Of a stretch of DNA of 64,000 bases, positions 1-7,324 are shown in pieces. The stretch covers positions 61,194 through 125,193 of the forward strand of contig ONHA01000002.1 in assembly GCA_900317515.1 (NCBI GenBank), in the 5' to 3' direction. A program made the position numbers and the translations under genes. The notes under the pieces were generated by a model that saw nothing but the letters and a program-made list of their open reading frames with translations, did not search any database and was not told the origin of the DNA. The DNA is from an uncultured Eubacteriales bacterium (GTDB lineage: Bacteria; Bacillota; Clostridia; Lachnospirales; Lachnospiraceae). Position 1 is the first letter of the stretch; each line of letters opens with the position of its first letter.

Positions 1-760
1 CCAGCGTAAGAATGATGTTCCACGTTTCCCAGTGGTAACGGTAGTAATACCCGTTCATGATCCCGTTTGACGCCCCGGAGTTGTAGAACGTCAGCCCGTC
101 GCTGACCTTCTCCAGGCTCTCGCCTCCTATGGAGTTGACCAGGTGCTTTCCGAGGATGCTTTTAGCGTCGCTGGATAATCCGTCACTTTTCGGGTTGATG
201 ACCTCATTTATGTCGATCGCGTTAAACTCCTCTTTCGTCATAGTCCTTGTCGGGTAGGGTTTTGAGACATTCCCCAGCCCGACCGCCTGGTCTATGTATC
301 TGAGATCATAGAAGCTGTTGCTTATTGTTTCGTAGGTCTGTGCGGAAGAGGTGCTGCCGAGGATCGCGTCCTTGCCGGTGGTCACGGCGGATGACATTTG
401 TGCCATCAGATAGCCGGATGAAGCCGTCGTGAGGACCAGGACAACCAGGTTTATGACAAGCTGCGGCTTCTTCTCGTGCCACAGGATAAATGTGATCCCC
501 AGCATCATGAGCGAGAGCATCATGATCGCCGTAAAGACCACTCCGGCGGACCGGATGAAGGTCCCGACTCTTGTGCTTGTCCCGAACGTCACAAGGTCGA
601 AAGCCGCGTCATAAAGACCTTCACAAGCCGCCGCGATCGGCGCGAGGATCTTGCTGACAAAGATCCATGTGAGATAACGGCAGCCGTCGACGATCATGTC
701 GTTTGTTATGAAGATCTCTCCGTTTTGTTTGATAATGTTAATAATTGCTGAATCGCCCAT
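1..760 (-). CDS. VirB6/TrbL-like conjugation membrane protein (partial)
   Basis: The reading frame is open from an ATG at 760 to the window edge, about 253 codons with no stop, so the C-terminal part is missing. The protein starts MGDSAIINII. It has hydrophobic stretches around residues 28-45, 70-95 and 105-125, each separated by polar loops, followed by a soluble segment. The length, topology and position directly downstream of the VirD4 gene (5 bp gap) match the polytopic VirB6/TrbL-type channel proteins of Gram-positive conjugative elements. These proteins form the inner-membrane part of the mating channel. The family assignment rests on context and topology, not on a catalytic motif. Confidence 0.6.
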   Translation of the reverse strand, partial: MGDSAIINIIKQNGEIFITNDMIVDGCRYLTWIFVSKILAPIAAACEGLYDAAFDLVTFGTSTRVGTFIRSAGVVFTAIMMLSLMMLGITFILWHEKKPQLVINLVVLVLTTASSGYLMAQMSSAVTTGKDAILGSTSSAQTYETISNSFYDLRYIDQAVGLGNVSKPYPTRTMTKEEFNAIDINEVINPKSDGLSSDAKSILGKHLVNSIGGESLEKVSDGLTFYNSGASNGIMNGYYYRYHWETWNIILTL

Positions 761-765
761 ATTGC

Positions 766-3351
766 TTATGCGCTTTCCTTTCTTATGCCTTTTCCAATGC
801 CGTAATTTATCATTGTGAGCAGCGTCTTCCGGTCATCCGGCCGGAGGACGGTGTCGGACTGGAGGATCCCGATCATGCTGTATATCGGCATGTCATCCCG
901 GATACCGGTCTCGTTTTCGTAATTTTTTCCGAAATGTTCGATCAAAAATTCTTTGATCGAGCTGTAATTCCCGTTGTCACGGAAGGTCTCGACCTCATCC
1001 CTCTCGTTTTTCGGTGCCGGCTGCTGCGTCTCATCATCCGGAAGAGATTGCGGGATCTGGTCGTTAAGGGAGTTCATCAAATTCTTCTGCTCCTCGATCA
1101 TGAGGCGTTCCTTCTGCCGCTGAAAAGTAGTCTTAAAATCCCATACGCGAGTCGTTAGATCTATCTTGCTGCGGTCCTCCGTGTTGACATCCCGGATGCT
1201 GTACGTATCCGGATCCGGGAATGTGTCCTTCAGGTACTGCCAGCGATATTTGAAGGCTGTACCTGTCTCAACGGAGTTGAAAATCGGGTGCGGGTGGACC
1301 GGATTGTGCTGAAGATCCTCTCGCTTCATGACTCTCTTCACGACGATCTCGCCGGGCAGAAGGCTCATCAGGCGGTTGGGATTTAGAAGCGGTTCCTCCT
1401 CCACGTTCTCCGTGAACTGCTTGTTAAGGGACATCTTTCCCCCGGAGCGCTGAAGCGAGATCCTGGTCCTTGAACCGATCAGCTTTGAGAAGGACTCCGC
1501 CGTTTGTGAGTCGTTGGTGAGGATGTAGATCTGGTTTCCACAGTTATCAACGATCGTCTCCATATCGTCGCCGTAGTGGGCTCGGAGCTGGGCGTAAGCC
1601 TGAATATACATGTCAAAGGAGATGTTTCGTCCCAGGCAGACCGTGATGATGGAGTCCATCGCCTCGATCGACGGGAGGTTTCCGAACTCGTCACAGATGA
1701 ACTTGACCTGCCTGGTGCATTTACCGGACTTTGTGTTGGTCGCCTCCTTTGCCAGGGCAAAGTAGACCTGCCTGATGAAGACCGACGCCAGGAAGTGCGT
1801 TGACTTGTCATAGTCCGGGATCCCGAGGAAGACCGCGACAGGCCGATCCCCGAAACCGATGTCACGGAGGTTGATCGTGCTCTCGCACGTCATCTTCGCG
1901 ACATTCTCAAAGGTAAAGATCGTGAAGTCGGCCAGCATACTTGCGTAAATGCTGCCTTTCGTCCGGTCGCCGGACAGCTCCACAGAACTGTACTTGATCT
2001 TCGCCCGGTCCATCTTCGGACGCTGGGTAAAGTAAAGATCAACCCCCGAGATGTTGGGATTATTTGTCCGGACGTTTGATAGCTCCGTGAAGTTGTTCAG
2101 GATCGAATAGATGTTGATCTTCTTCGCGTTGTCATCGCGGTACACGAACTCGTAGTCGTCCGGGATATACTCGATATCCGGATCCTGAAGGGGATCCACC
2201 TTGTCTTTCGTCGGGTCCTTTTTTCGCTCCTCTTCCTTCGCCTTCATGTACTCGCGGAAGTTGTAGCGCTCGTTGGCCTTATCTTCCTCTTCAAGCGCAT
2301 CGAATGCGCTGCGGCCCTGCTTCCATATCGCAAGGCGCTTCTTGTTTACTCTCTCGTCCTCCGCGATGCAGTCCTCGATCATGGCGATGATGAGGGCGGT
2401 CGAAAGTATCGTCGCGGTCTTAGTAAAGAACTCGTCCCCGCCGTTCTGCTGGGAGGAGTTGAAGACGGAGTAGGAAAAGCTGTTCGCCAGAAGCTCCGCG
2501 TTTGCGTAATCACCCTTTTTGTAGGCTTCCACGCAAAGCTTCAGCGGGTCGAACCCCATGCTGTGAAGCGGGTCGTCCAGGTTCATCAGGTATACGTCGT
2601 ACCCGCGCTCTTCCAGGGTCTTTTTTGAGCTCTTATAAAGCTCCATCTTCGGATCCGTGCAGATGAGAGACGGCTTTTGTGAGGATCTTGAATAGACGTC
2701 TATTGAGGGAAATACGTAGCACTCGCCCTTGCCGGAGCGGGTGATACCGATTATGAGGTTATTGACCGGTGAGTCGTCTATGTAGATCTTGTCCCCGATA
2801 TGGGCGACGATCGTTCCGGGCCGGCCCTCATAAGGCTTCTCCTTGTCGGGGATCTCCTTATACTGGGCCTTGATCTCCTCTACGGTCGTCCAGCGTTCCG
2901 ACCCGTGCTGACCCTTGTTAAGGATATCGGCGTGGGAGACATAGATCTTATAGCCATTCAGGATATCCAGCACGGCGATAGCCGCCGGCAGGATAAGTAA
3001 ATGCAGCACCCATCCGAAAGCCCCGAGGGCCCCGATGTTGCTGAAGTTGGGAAGGACGTTCCCGAGTCCGAGGTATCTCATCGGATTACCGGGATCGTTG
3101 GCAAGGCGCGCCAGGTTAAAAAGTGTATTGTAAGCCCAGTTCCAGGCCAGGAGGACAAGGACATCGACCACGGCCAGGAGGATGATCAGTTTCTTCGGAT
3201 CCGAGATCAGGCGGTTGATCTGCATGACCATCTTCGAGTCTTCGACGCCCTTCTGTGCCTGAAGGACGTCTTCGGTGGACGTTCCGGCCGGGGCCTTCGT
3301 GCCCTCCTGTTTTCTAATGTTACCCATGACATCAAATATATCGATCTTCAT
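766..3351 (-). CDS. virD4: VirD4/TraG-type coupling protein
   Basis: 861 aa. Type IV coupling proteins are hexameric membrane ATPases that bring the relaxase-DNA complex to the mating channel. Two N-terminal membrane spans lie near residues 53-75 and 105-130. The Walker A motif GITRSGKG is at about 202-209, and Walker B, FICDEFG, is at about 551-557. The long charged insertion between them (about 330-410, rich in K/E/D) makes the protein larger than the usual 600 aa. The gene lies in the transfer operon between two small ORFs and the VirB6-like gene. I am confident of the family; the insertion may be a substrate-binding all-alpha-like region. Confidence 0.93.
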   Translation of the reverse strand: MKIDIFDVMGNIRKQEGTKAPAGTSTEDVLQAQKGVEDSKMVMQINRLISDPKKLIILLAVVDVLVLLAWNWAYNTLFNLARLANDPGNPMRYLGLGNVLPNFSNIGALGAFGWVLHLLILPAAIAVLDILNGYKIYVSHADILNKGQHGSERWTTVEEIKAQYKEIPDKEKPYEGRPGTIVAHIGDKIYIDDSPVNNLIIGITRSGKGECYVFPSIDVYSRSSQKPSLICTDPKMELYKSSKKTLEERGYDVYLMNLDDPLHSMGFDPLKLCVEAYKKGDYANAELLANSFSYSVFNSSQQNGGDEFFTKTATILSTALIIAMIEDCIAEDERVNKKRLAIWKQGRSAFDALEEEDKANERYNFREYMKAKEEERKKDPTKDKVDPLQDPDIEYIPDDYEFVYRDDNAKKINIYSILNNFTELSNVRTNNPNISGVDLYFTQRPKMDRAKIKYSSVELSGDRTKGSIYASMLADFTIFTFENVAKMTCESTINLRDIGFGDRPVAVFLGIPDYDKSTHFLASVFIRQVYFALAKEATNTKSGKCTRQVKFICDEFGNLPSIEAMDSIITVCLGRNISFDMYIQAYAQLRAHYGDDMETIVDNCGNQIYILTNDSQTAESFSKLIGSRTRISLQRSGGKMSLNKQFTENVEEEPLLNPNRLMSLLPGEIVVKRVMKREDLQHNPVHPHPIFNSVETGTAFKYRWQYLKDTFPDPDTYSIRDVNTEDRSKIDLTTRVWDFKTTFQRQKERLMIEEQKNLMNSLNDQIPQSLPDDETQQPAPKNERDEVETFRDNGNYSSIKEFLIEHFGKNYENETGIRDDMPIYSMIGILQSDTVLRPDDRKTLLTMINYGIGKGIRKESA

Positions 3352-3363
3352 GCTGCCTCCTTC

Positions 3364-3507
3364 TTAATCTGCCCGCTGGATGGATTCCAGGCGTGCTTTT
3401 TGCGTAAGATCCACGGGCGGATTGTGGTTGTCCTCCGGGACCAGTTCCGGGGCGGGATAGATCTTCTCGACCATCCGGATGACCACATCAAACACTTTAT
3501 TGAGCAT
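3364..3507 (-). CDS. Small hypothetical protein of the transfer operon
   Basis: 47 aa, starting MLNKVFDVV. The start at 3507 overlaps the stop of the upstream small gene (3497-3499) by 11 bp, which suggests translational coupling. The frame could be extended upstream to 3549, but that would overlap the neighbour heavily. The product has an amphipathic N-terminus and a polar proline-containing tail. It has no recognisable domain. It lies 12 bp before the coupling protein gene and so is probably co-expressed with it. Confidence 0.5.
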   Translation of the reverse strand: MLNKVFDVVIRMVEKIYPAPELVPEDNHNPPVDLTQKARLESIQRAD

Positions 3508-3676
3508 TTCTGCTCTCCCGTTCCAGGAAGCGCATGAAATCGTCTTCAAGGCCCTTTTCCTTCAGGTATTTGCTATAACGATCGAAAAGGAGCATGTAGT
3601 CGTCGATCATGGATTCAAGCCGGTTCAGCAGCTCCAGCGGGGTCATTTCTTCCAGGTTCTTTTCTTTATTTGACAT
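3497..3676 (-). CDS. Small helical hypothetical protein
   Basis: 59 aa from the ATG at 3676; longer in-frame starts would run through the tRNA-like element and are unlikely. The sequence is rich in Glu, Lys, Leu and Asp in a heptad-like pattern, so a helical or coiled-coil accessory protein is likely. It has no known motif. It sits in the transfer operon between the tRNA-like element and the coupling protein gene. Confidence 0.55.
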   Translation of the reverse strand: MSNKEKNLEEMTPLELLNRLESMIDDYMLLFDRYSKYLKEKGLEDDFMRFLERESRNAQ

Positions 3677-3719
3677 TTTTGGTTTCTCCTTTATTTTTAC
3701 TTGCTTCCTTCCGTGCCGG

Positions 3720-3742
3720 ACCCGGCGTGACATTGCCGGGCC
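3720..3742 (-). other. GC-rich intergenic hairpin
   Basis: CCCGGC and GCCGGG arms flank an 8-nt loop (3721-3740), with flanking G/C bases extending the stem. No U-tract follows on either strand. Within the transfer operon it may stabilise or process the transcript between the tRNA-like element and the downstream small genes. Confidence 0.45.
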
Positions 3743-3773
3743 CGCGTGTTGTAATGTAAGGTAGGAAGCTGAA

Positions 3774-3853
3774 AGGGACGGCCGGATTTGAACCGGCACC
3801 TTCCGACACAGATGCTGCTATGCCGGATGCGCACCGAGCTGCGCCACGCCCCA
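3774..3853 (-). tRNA. tRNA-like element with extended anticodon arm
   Basis: Read on the minus strand, it folds as a cloverleaf. The acceptor TGGGGCG (3853-3847) pairs with CGTCCCT (3780-3774), apart from the terminal pair and one G-U. The D arm is GCGC/GCGC with a GG-containing loop. The T arm is GCCGG/CCGGC around the canonical TTCAAAT loop, and the variable region is short. The anticodon arm is abnormal. TCCGG...TCGGA encloses a further five pairs, CATAG...CTGTG, giving a ten-pair stem and a six-base loop CAGCAT. The stem ends resemble a Met-type arm. No CCA is encoded. It may be a degenerate tRNA, a non-decoding tRNA mimic or an RNA processing site. The sequence shows the fold; the function is unknown. 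Confidence 0.5.
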
Positions 3854-3884
3854 TCGGCACTGTTTTTAGCCTTGTGCCCGGCTG

Positions 3885-4019
3885 TTACGATTTTGGATAA
3901 GCTTTTAATTTTTTAAAAAACAGCAGCGCCCACACGGCCAAAAGGCCGGCTGCAAATTGTACCGGGATGGGCTGTCCTCCCTGAATCCCTCCCGTGCCGA
4001 TCCCGAGTAGTAGTTCCAT
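3885..4019 (-). CDS. Tiny single-span membrane protein
   Basis: 44 aa, starting MELLLGIGTGG and ending in a basic KKLKAYPKS tail. A hydrophobic stretch of about 16 residues (QFAAGLLAVWALLFF) forms one membrane span. The start is 2 bp after the stop of the ArdC-like gene, with GGAG seven bases upstream of the ATG, which supports translation. It is comparable in size and position with small membrane ORFs in other conjugative operons, but I do not recognise a family. Confidence 0.55.
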   Translation of the reverse strand: MELLLGIGTGGIQGGQPIPVQFAAGLLAVWALLFFKKLKAYPKS

Positions 4020-4021
4020 TT

Positions 4022-5026
4022 TTATCTCCCGATGCTCCTTTCTTCCGGGCCGATGACCGGCCCTTTCTCTACGCGCTCAATGGCTGCCTCGATCCCGCTC
4101 TTCCCGAAATCCTGTTCCGTCACCTGGTCCGGGATGACGATAAGGCTTGTGCAAGCCTCCTTCTCCTGCGTCCTTATCAGCTCCGCGTCGATCGTTTTGA
4201 TGATCTCCTGCGCCGCTGTCTGGATCGTATTCATGCTCGCCATTAGCTCGCTTGTATCCATTTTTTGGCTCCATCCGGCCACATAGCCGAATGAGTAGTC
4301 GGAGGAGTCGATCCCGTAATAGCTGCATACGGTGTATGCGACGCTTTCCGCCTCGATCTCCGCCTGTGTCGTCGGTATCTTCTTCAGCTTGTCGTGCTCC
4401 CGGTCCCAGTGCAGCCGGCTGTGTGCCGTCTCATGGATCAGGGTCTTCAGCGTATGGGCCTCAGAGAGGCCCGCCCGGACGACGATCTTGCCTTCCGTCG
4501 GGCTGAAGTAGCCGTTCGTGCTATCACGATACGGGATGTCCTCAATGTAGACCGGGACCGGTGCCGCCTTGATGATCGCGTCCCGCATCTCCTCAAAGCC
4601 GCTGATATCTGCTGTGAGCCGGTGCGCGAGGGACGGCAGCTCCTTTCCCTCCGTTTGGCTGACGTCAAAGACGGAAAGCGGCATGAATCCGACGATCCTC
4701 TGCTCCTCCCGGCCCGTATCCGGGTCGATCTCCTTCTTGATCCGGGGACCGAGGATCCGGAGAGCCTTTTCGCCTTTCTTGACGTTCCGGCCAAACTCAT
4801 CCTGCCATTTCCGATATCCGCAAACGAGGGAGGAGTCCGGCTTTTGGCAGAAGATTAAAATCTGGTTATTGACGCTGTAGTGCGGAAACTTCGACATGAA
4901 GGAGAGGTAGTCGGCAAATTTGCCGGATGTATAGATATCACGGATACCCTCTTCCAGCTTTTTCGTGATCTCCTCCACCCTCTCCGCGGCACTCTTTCCG
5001 GAGGAATAGTTCTTCTTCCAGGTCAT
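4022..5026 (-). CDS. ArdC-like antirestriction protein (ssDNA-binding, zincin)
   Basis: 334 aa from the ATG at 5026; a longer in-frame start at 5113 would overlap the upstream gene and lacks a good ribosome site. The N-terminal 100 residues match the ArdC/LtrC-type domain (helical segment, then HYSVNNQILIFCQKPDSSLVCGYRKW), which binds single-stranded DNA. A metallopeptidase-like region follows with HETAH at about 198-202 and a downstream Glu (EAES, near 225), the zinc ligands of this family. ArdC proteins protect incoming plasmid DNA from restriction in the recipient. The gene starts one base after the stop of the SpoVG-like gene, so the two are coupled. Confidence 0.8.
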   Translation of the reverse strand: MTWKKNYSSGKSAAERVEEITKKLEEGIRDIYTSGKFADYLSFMSKFPHYSVNNQILIFCQKPDSSLVCGYRKWQDEFGRNVKKGEKALRILGPRIKKEIDPDTGREEQRIVGFMPLSVFDVSQTEGKELPSLAHRLTADISGFEEMRDAIIKAAPVPVYIEDIPYRDSTNGYFSPTEGKIVVRAGLSEAHTLKTLIHETAHSRLHWDREHDKLKKIPTTQAEIEAESVAYTVCSYYGIDSSDYSFGYVAGWSQKMDTSELMASMNTIQTAAQEIIKTIDAELIRTQEKEACTSLIVIPDQVTEQDFGKSGIEAAIERVEKGPVIGPEERSIGR

Positions 5027-5027
5027 C

Positions 5028-5858
5028 TTAGTGGCCCCTTTCCGGTCCCAGCTCCGGAGCCGGGGCGGTCTTGTTGGCCCGCTCGACCGCCTCCTCCACG
5101 GCCTTCTCGACATGGTTTTTCTTGAAATCCGCTACAACGATATTGTTTACAAACGCTGCCGTGTTGCCGGGGAAGGCAACGACGTCCTCGAACTCCGCGC
5201 CCTTCCGGACAGAAGGCATCTGTGAGTAGTAATACCCGCGGTCACTCTTCCGGATCCGGACGTTGTTGATGGTGAAAAGGGACTTCTCAGCCCCCTCATG
5301 GGGCTCGATCCGGATGCTTGCCATGCCCTCGACACGGGCATCCTCGCGGGCCTTATAGGTCCGGACGTCGTACCAGACCTCTTTAGCTTCGGCTCCGGCA
5401 CTCTTGATCGCGTCGATCGTCTTCTGTCCGGTGGCGACACAGTAAGTGTCAGCCTTAATGATCGCCTCCGCCGTGAGCGCCCGGACTTCCCGGCTTACGC
5501 CGGTAATGAAATCGTGCCACTCTCCGGACCTGTCTTTATAGGCCGGGAAGGATACGGACGGAAAATGGATCCCGTCCGGAGTCTCGCGCTCATAGAGGGA
5601 GACGTCCCGGATCGTCACCGAGTTGTTGACCCGGATATCCGCCTTTCCGATAAGCCCGTTTTCCCGGGCCCTGCCCTGGGCCGGCTCGTAGGCCGTGACT
5701 TCCACCTGGATGTTTTCGCCGGCAGCCTTGTCAAAGACTTCCTTGCCGCTTCTTACCAGCATGTCAGCCATCTTCTGGAGCGTCGCGGCCGGCCTCTTGC
5801 CGGCTTCGGCCTTCTGGTAAGCAAGCACCGCGTCTGTATAACCATTGATTTTTGCCAT
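5028..5858 (-). CDS. Tandem SpoVG-domain protein
   Basis: 276 aa from the ATG at 5858, which has AGGAG seven bases upstream. After an N-terminal helical segment, two copies of a SpoVG-like fold can be read. One is at about 49-133 (VEVTAY, ADIRVNNSVTIRDVSLYE, FPSVSFPAYKD, WHDFITGVSREVRALTAEAI). The other is at about 161-245 (YDVRTYK, GMASIRI, FTINNVRIRK, YYSQMPSVRKGAEFEDVVAFP). SpoVG is normally a single-domain dimer of about 95 aa that binds nucleic acid. A covalent tandem inside a conjugative operon, next to an ssDNA-binding antirestriction gene, suggests a pre-assembled pseudodimer acting on transferred DNA or element mRNA. Domain calls are by eye. Confidence 0.65.
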   Translation of the reverse strand: MAKINGYTDAVLAYQKAEAGKRPAATLQKMADMLVRSGKEVFDKAAGENIQVEVTAYEPAQGRARENGLIGKADIRVNNSVTIRDVSLYERETPDGIHFPSVSFPAYKDRSGEWHDFITGVSREVRALTAEAIIKADTYCVATGQKTIDAIKSAGAEAKEVWYDVRTYKAREDARVEGMASIRIEPHEGAEKSLFTINNVRIRKSDRGYYYSQMPSVRKGAEFEDVVAFPGNTAAFVNNIVVADFKKNHVEKAVEEAVERANKTAPAPELGPERGH

Positions 5859-5874
5859 TGTTGATCTCCTTTCT

Positions 5875-5903
5875 GCTGCCGGGGGCGGCAACGCCCCGGC
5901 AGC
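5875..5903 (-). other. GC-rich hairpin before the SpoVG-like gene
   Basis: GCTGCCGGGG and CCCCGGCAGC arms form a ten-pair stem around a short loop, located between the pilin stop (5927) and the SpoVG-like start (5858). No T-tract follows, so a standard terminator is unlikely. It may protect or segment the operon transcript downstream of the pilin gene. Confidence 0.5.
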
Positions 5904-5926
5904 CTTAAACTGTCATTTTCTTCCGG

Positions 5927-6154
5927 TCAAAAAGTGATCTGTGATCCGATCCACTGGCCGAGGCTGACCGCTCCTATCACGAAAATCGAACCCACGATGA
6001 TGTAGGGCAGCGCCTTGATCGCCATCTGGTGCGTCCGATCCGACGGGATGATAAACATGACGCCGCAAGCGAGGAGCGCGACGGCTGCCAGCGCGTAGGT
6101 GTACGGCGCGATAGCTTTGCAGATGGTGACCAAAATGTTTGCAAACTGGGACAT
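5927..6154 (-). CDS. VirB2/TrbC-like pilin subunit
   Basis: 75 aa with two hydrophobic segments (about 12-33 and 46-70) separated by a short basic loop (SDRTHQMAIK). This is the usual topology of VirB2/TrbC-type pilins. In Gram-positive systems these probably line the mating channel. The ATG at 6154 has a GGAG-type site about ten bases upstream. It is flanked on both sides by GC-rich hairpins, which may give it its own expression level. An alternative is a Maff2-type small membrane protein, which fills the same place in related elements. Confidence 0.65.
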   Translation of the reverse strand: MSQFANILVTICKAIAPYTYALAAVALLACGVMFIIPSDRTHQMAIKALPYIIVGSIFVIGAVSLGQWIGSQITF

Positions 6155-6180
6155 AGATTTTTTTCTCCTTTTTCTTTTCT

Positions 6181-6203
6181 CCGGACCGAAAGATCCGGTC
6201 CGG
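6181..6203 (-). other. Perfect hairpin in the pilin leader
   Basis: CCGGACCG and CGGTCCGG pair perfectly around a seven-base loop. On the minus strand the hairpin lies just before the purine-rich ribosome site of the pilin gene. There is no U-tract. A 5' stem of this kind often stabilises an abundant mRNA segment, which would suit a pilin. Termination is less likely. Confidence 0.5.
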
Positions 6204-6241
6204 GCTACACCAAAAGCCTACGGGTTACTGCTTTTTTTCCG

Positions 6242-7324
6242 TCATGCCTCCTTTCCGTCTTTCTTATCCTTTTTCCCGGCTGCAAAAAGGATGAGCGATA
6301 CTGCTGCTGCAATAGCCACTATGCCGGCGCCGGCCAGCAGGGCTTTCGGCACGATGCTTTTAACGGGCGAATACACGCCCTCCGCGGTCACATGGACCGT
6401 CGCGATGCGGCCCATCCCGACAAGCTTAGACTCATCGGAGACGACCGTCTCGCACTCGATCTCAGCGGTCACGACATCCGGCTGCTCCACGGTGTGCGTC
6501 CCTCTGTAGTGGGCCGTCACCGCTGTGCTTCTCCTCGTTGCCGTGGCTGCTGCGTTACGCAGCAGCTCTCCGCCGGACTCATAGGGCGCTCCGGACCAGC
6601 GGTAATCCGTGATGGTCCAGTCGGCCGGATCCAGGGCCGCGGACGCGAGGATCTGACCTTCCAGCCCTTCAAGGGCCGGCCTCTCGTCGTTCCTGGGAAC
6701 TTGCGTCCCGCCGAAACTATACGTGTCAACGTCGTAATTGTGGTAGATGACCGGGATCTCCCTCGTTTCAGGAGCCTCCCCGGAGGCTTCCGTGCCGGTC
6801 AGGGTAAGACGTGCTTCAAAGCTTCCGTCTTCTCCTTCACGGGTCACGGTGATCTCCGCCGGGACCGATTCGCCGGCCGCGTAGCGGACATCCTCTGTGA
6901 TCTCTTCCGTCGCCGGTTTCGGCGCTCTCGCGGTCACATGGACGTCCTTGACGATGTATGTGACCCCGTTCTCCGTGATCTCATATCCGACTCCCGGGAG
7001 CTCGTCTTCCCTGATATCCGTAAGGGTGATGGTCTTGTCCTCGCCCTTCCAGGTTTCCTCGATATCATCCACGGTATAGAAGACATTCTCCAACGTGTAT
7101 TTTTTTCCGCCTTCTGTGATCTCATTTTCAAAAAGTCCCGCGCTTTCGTAGAGCTTTCGCTCCATGATGTCCGCGTCAAGCGTATTCGGGATCTCCTTCT
7201 CGTAGGTCGTTTTTTTGACGACCTGGCCGGAGTCCCCGGCAGCCATGACGGCTGCCGGACCGGCCTGGAGAAGTAAAAATGAGATAGCGGCGGCGGTCAC
7301 CGCTTTAGTTACCCATCTTTTCAA
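6242..7324 (-). CDS. Secreted, membrane-anchored surface protein of the element
   Basis: 360 aa. A signal peptide (basic MKRW, hydrophobic core, cleavage near AGPAAVMAA) is followed by an extracellular beta-rich region. A C-terminal membrane span near residues 325-350 ends in a lysine-rich cytoplasmic tail (GKKDKKDGKEA). There is no sortase motif, so it is anchored by the C-terminal helix. It overlaps the end of the giant adhesin gene by 20 bp, so the two are translated together and may cooperate at the cell surface, for example in mating contact. No enzymatic motif was seen and the family is not recognised. Confidence 0.65.
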   Translation of the reverse strand: MKRWVTKAVTAAAISFLLLQAGPAAVMAAGDSGQVVKKTTYEKEIPNTLDADIMERKLYESAGLFENEITEGGKKYTLENVFYTVDDIEETWKGEDKTITLTDIREDELPGVGYEITENGVTYIVKDVHVTARAPKPATEEITEDVRYAAGESVPAEITVTREGEDGSFEARLTLTGTEASGEAPETREIPVIYHNYDVDTYSFGGTQVPRNDERPALEGLEGQILASAALDPADWTITDYRWSGAPYESGGELLRNAAATATRRSTAVTAHYRGTHTVEQPDVVTAEIECETVVSDESKLVGMGRIATVHVTAEGVYSPVKSIVPKALLAGAGIVAIAAAVSLILFAAGKKDKKDGKEA

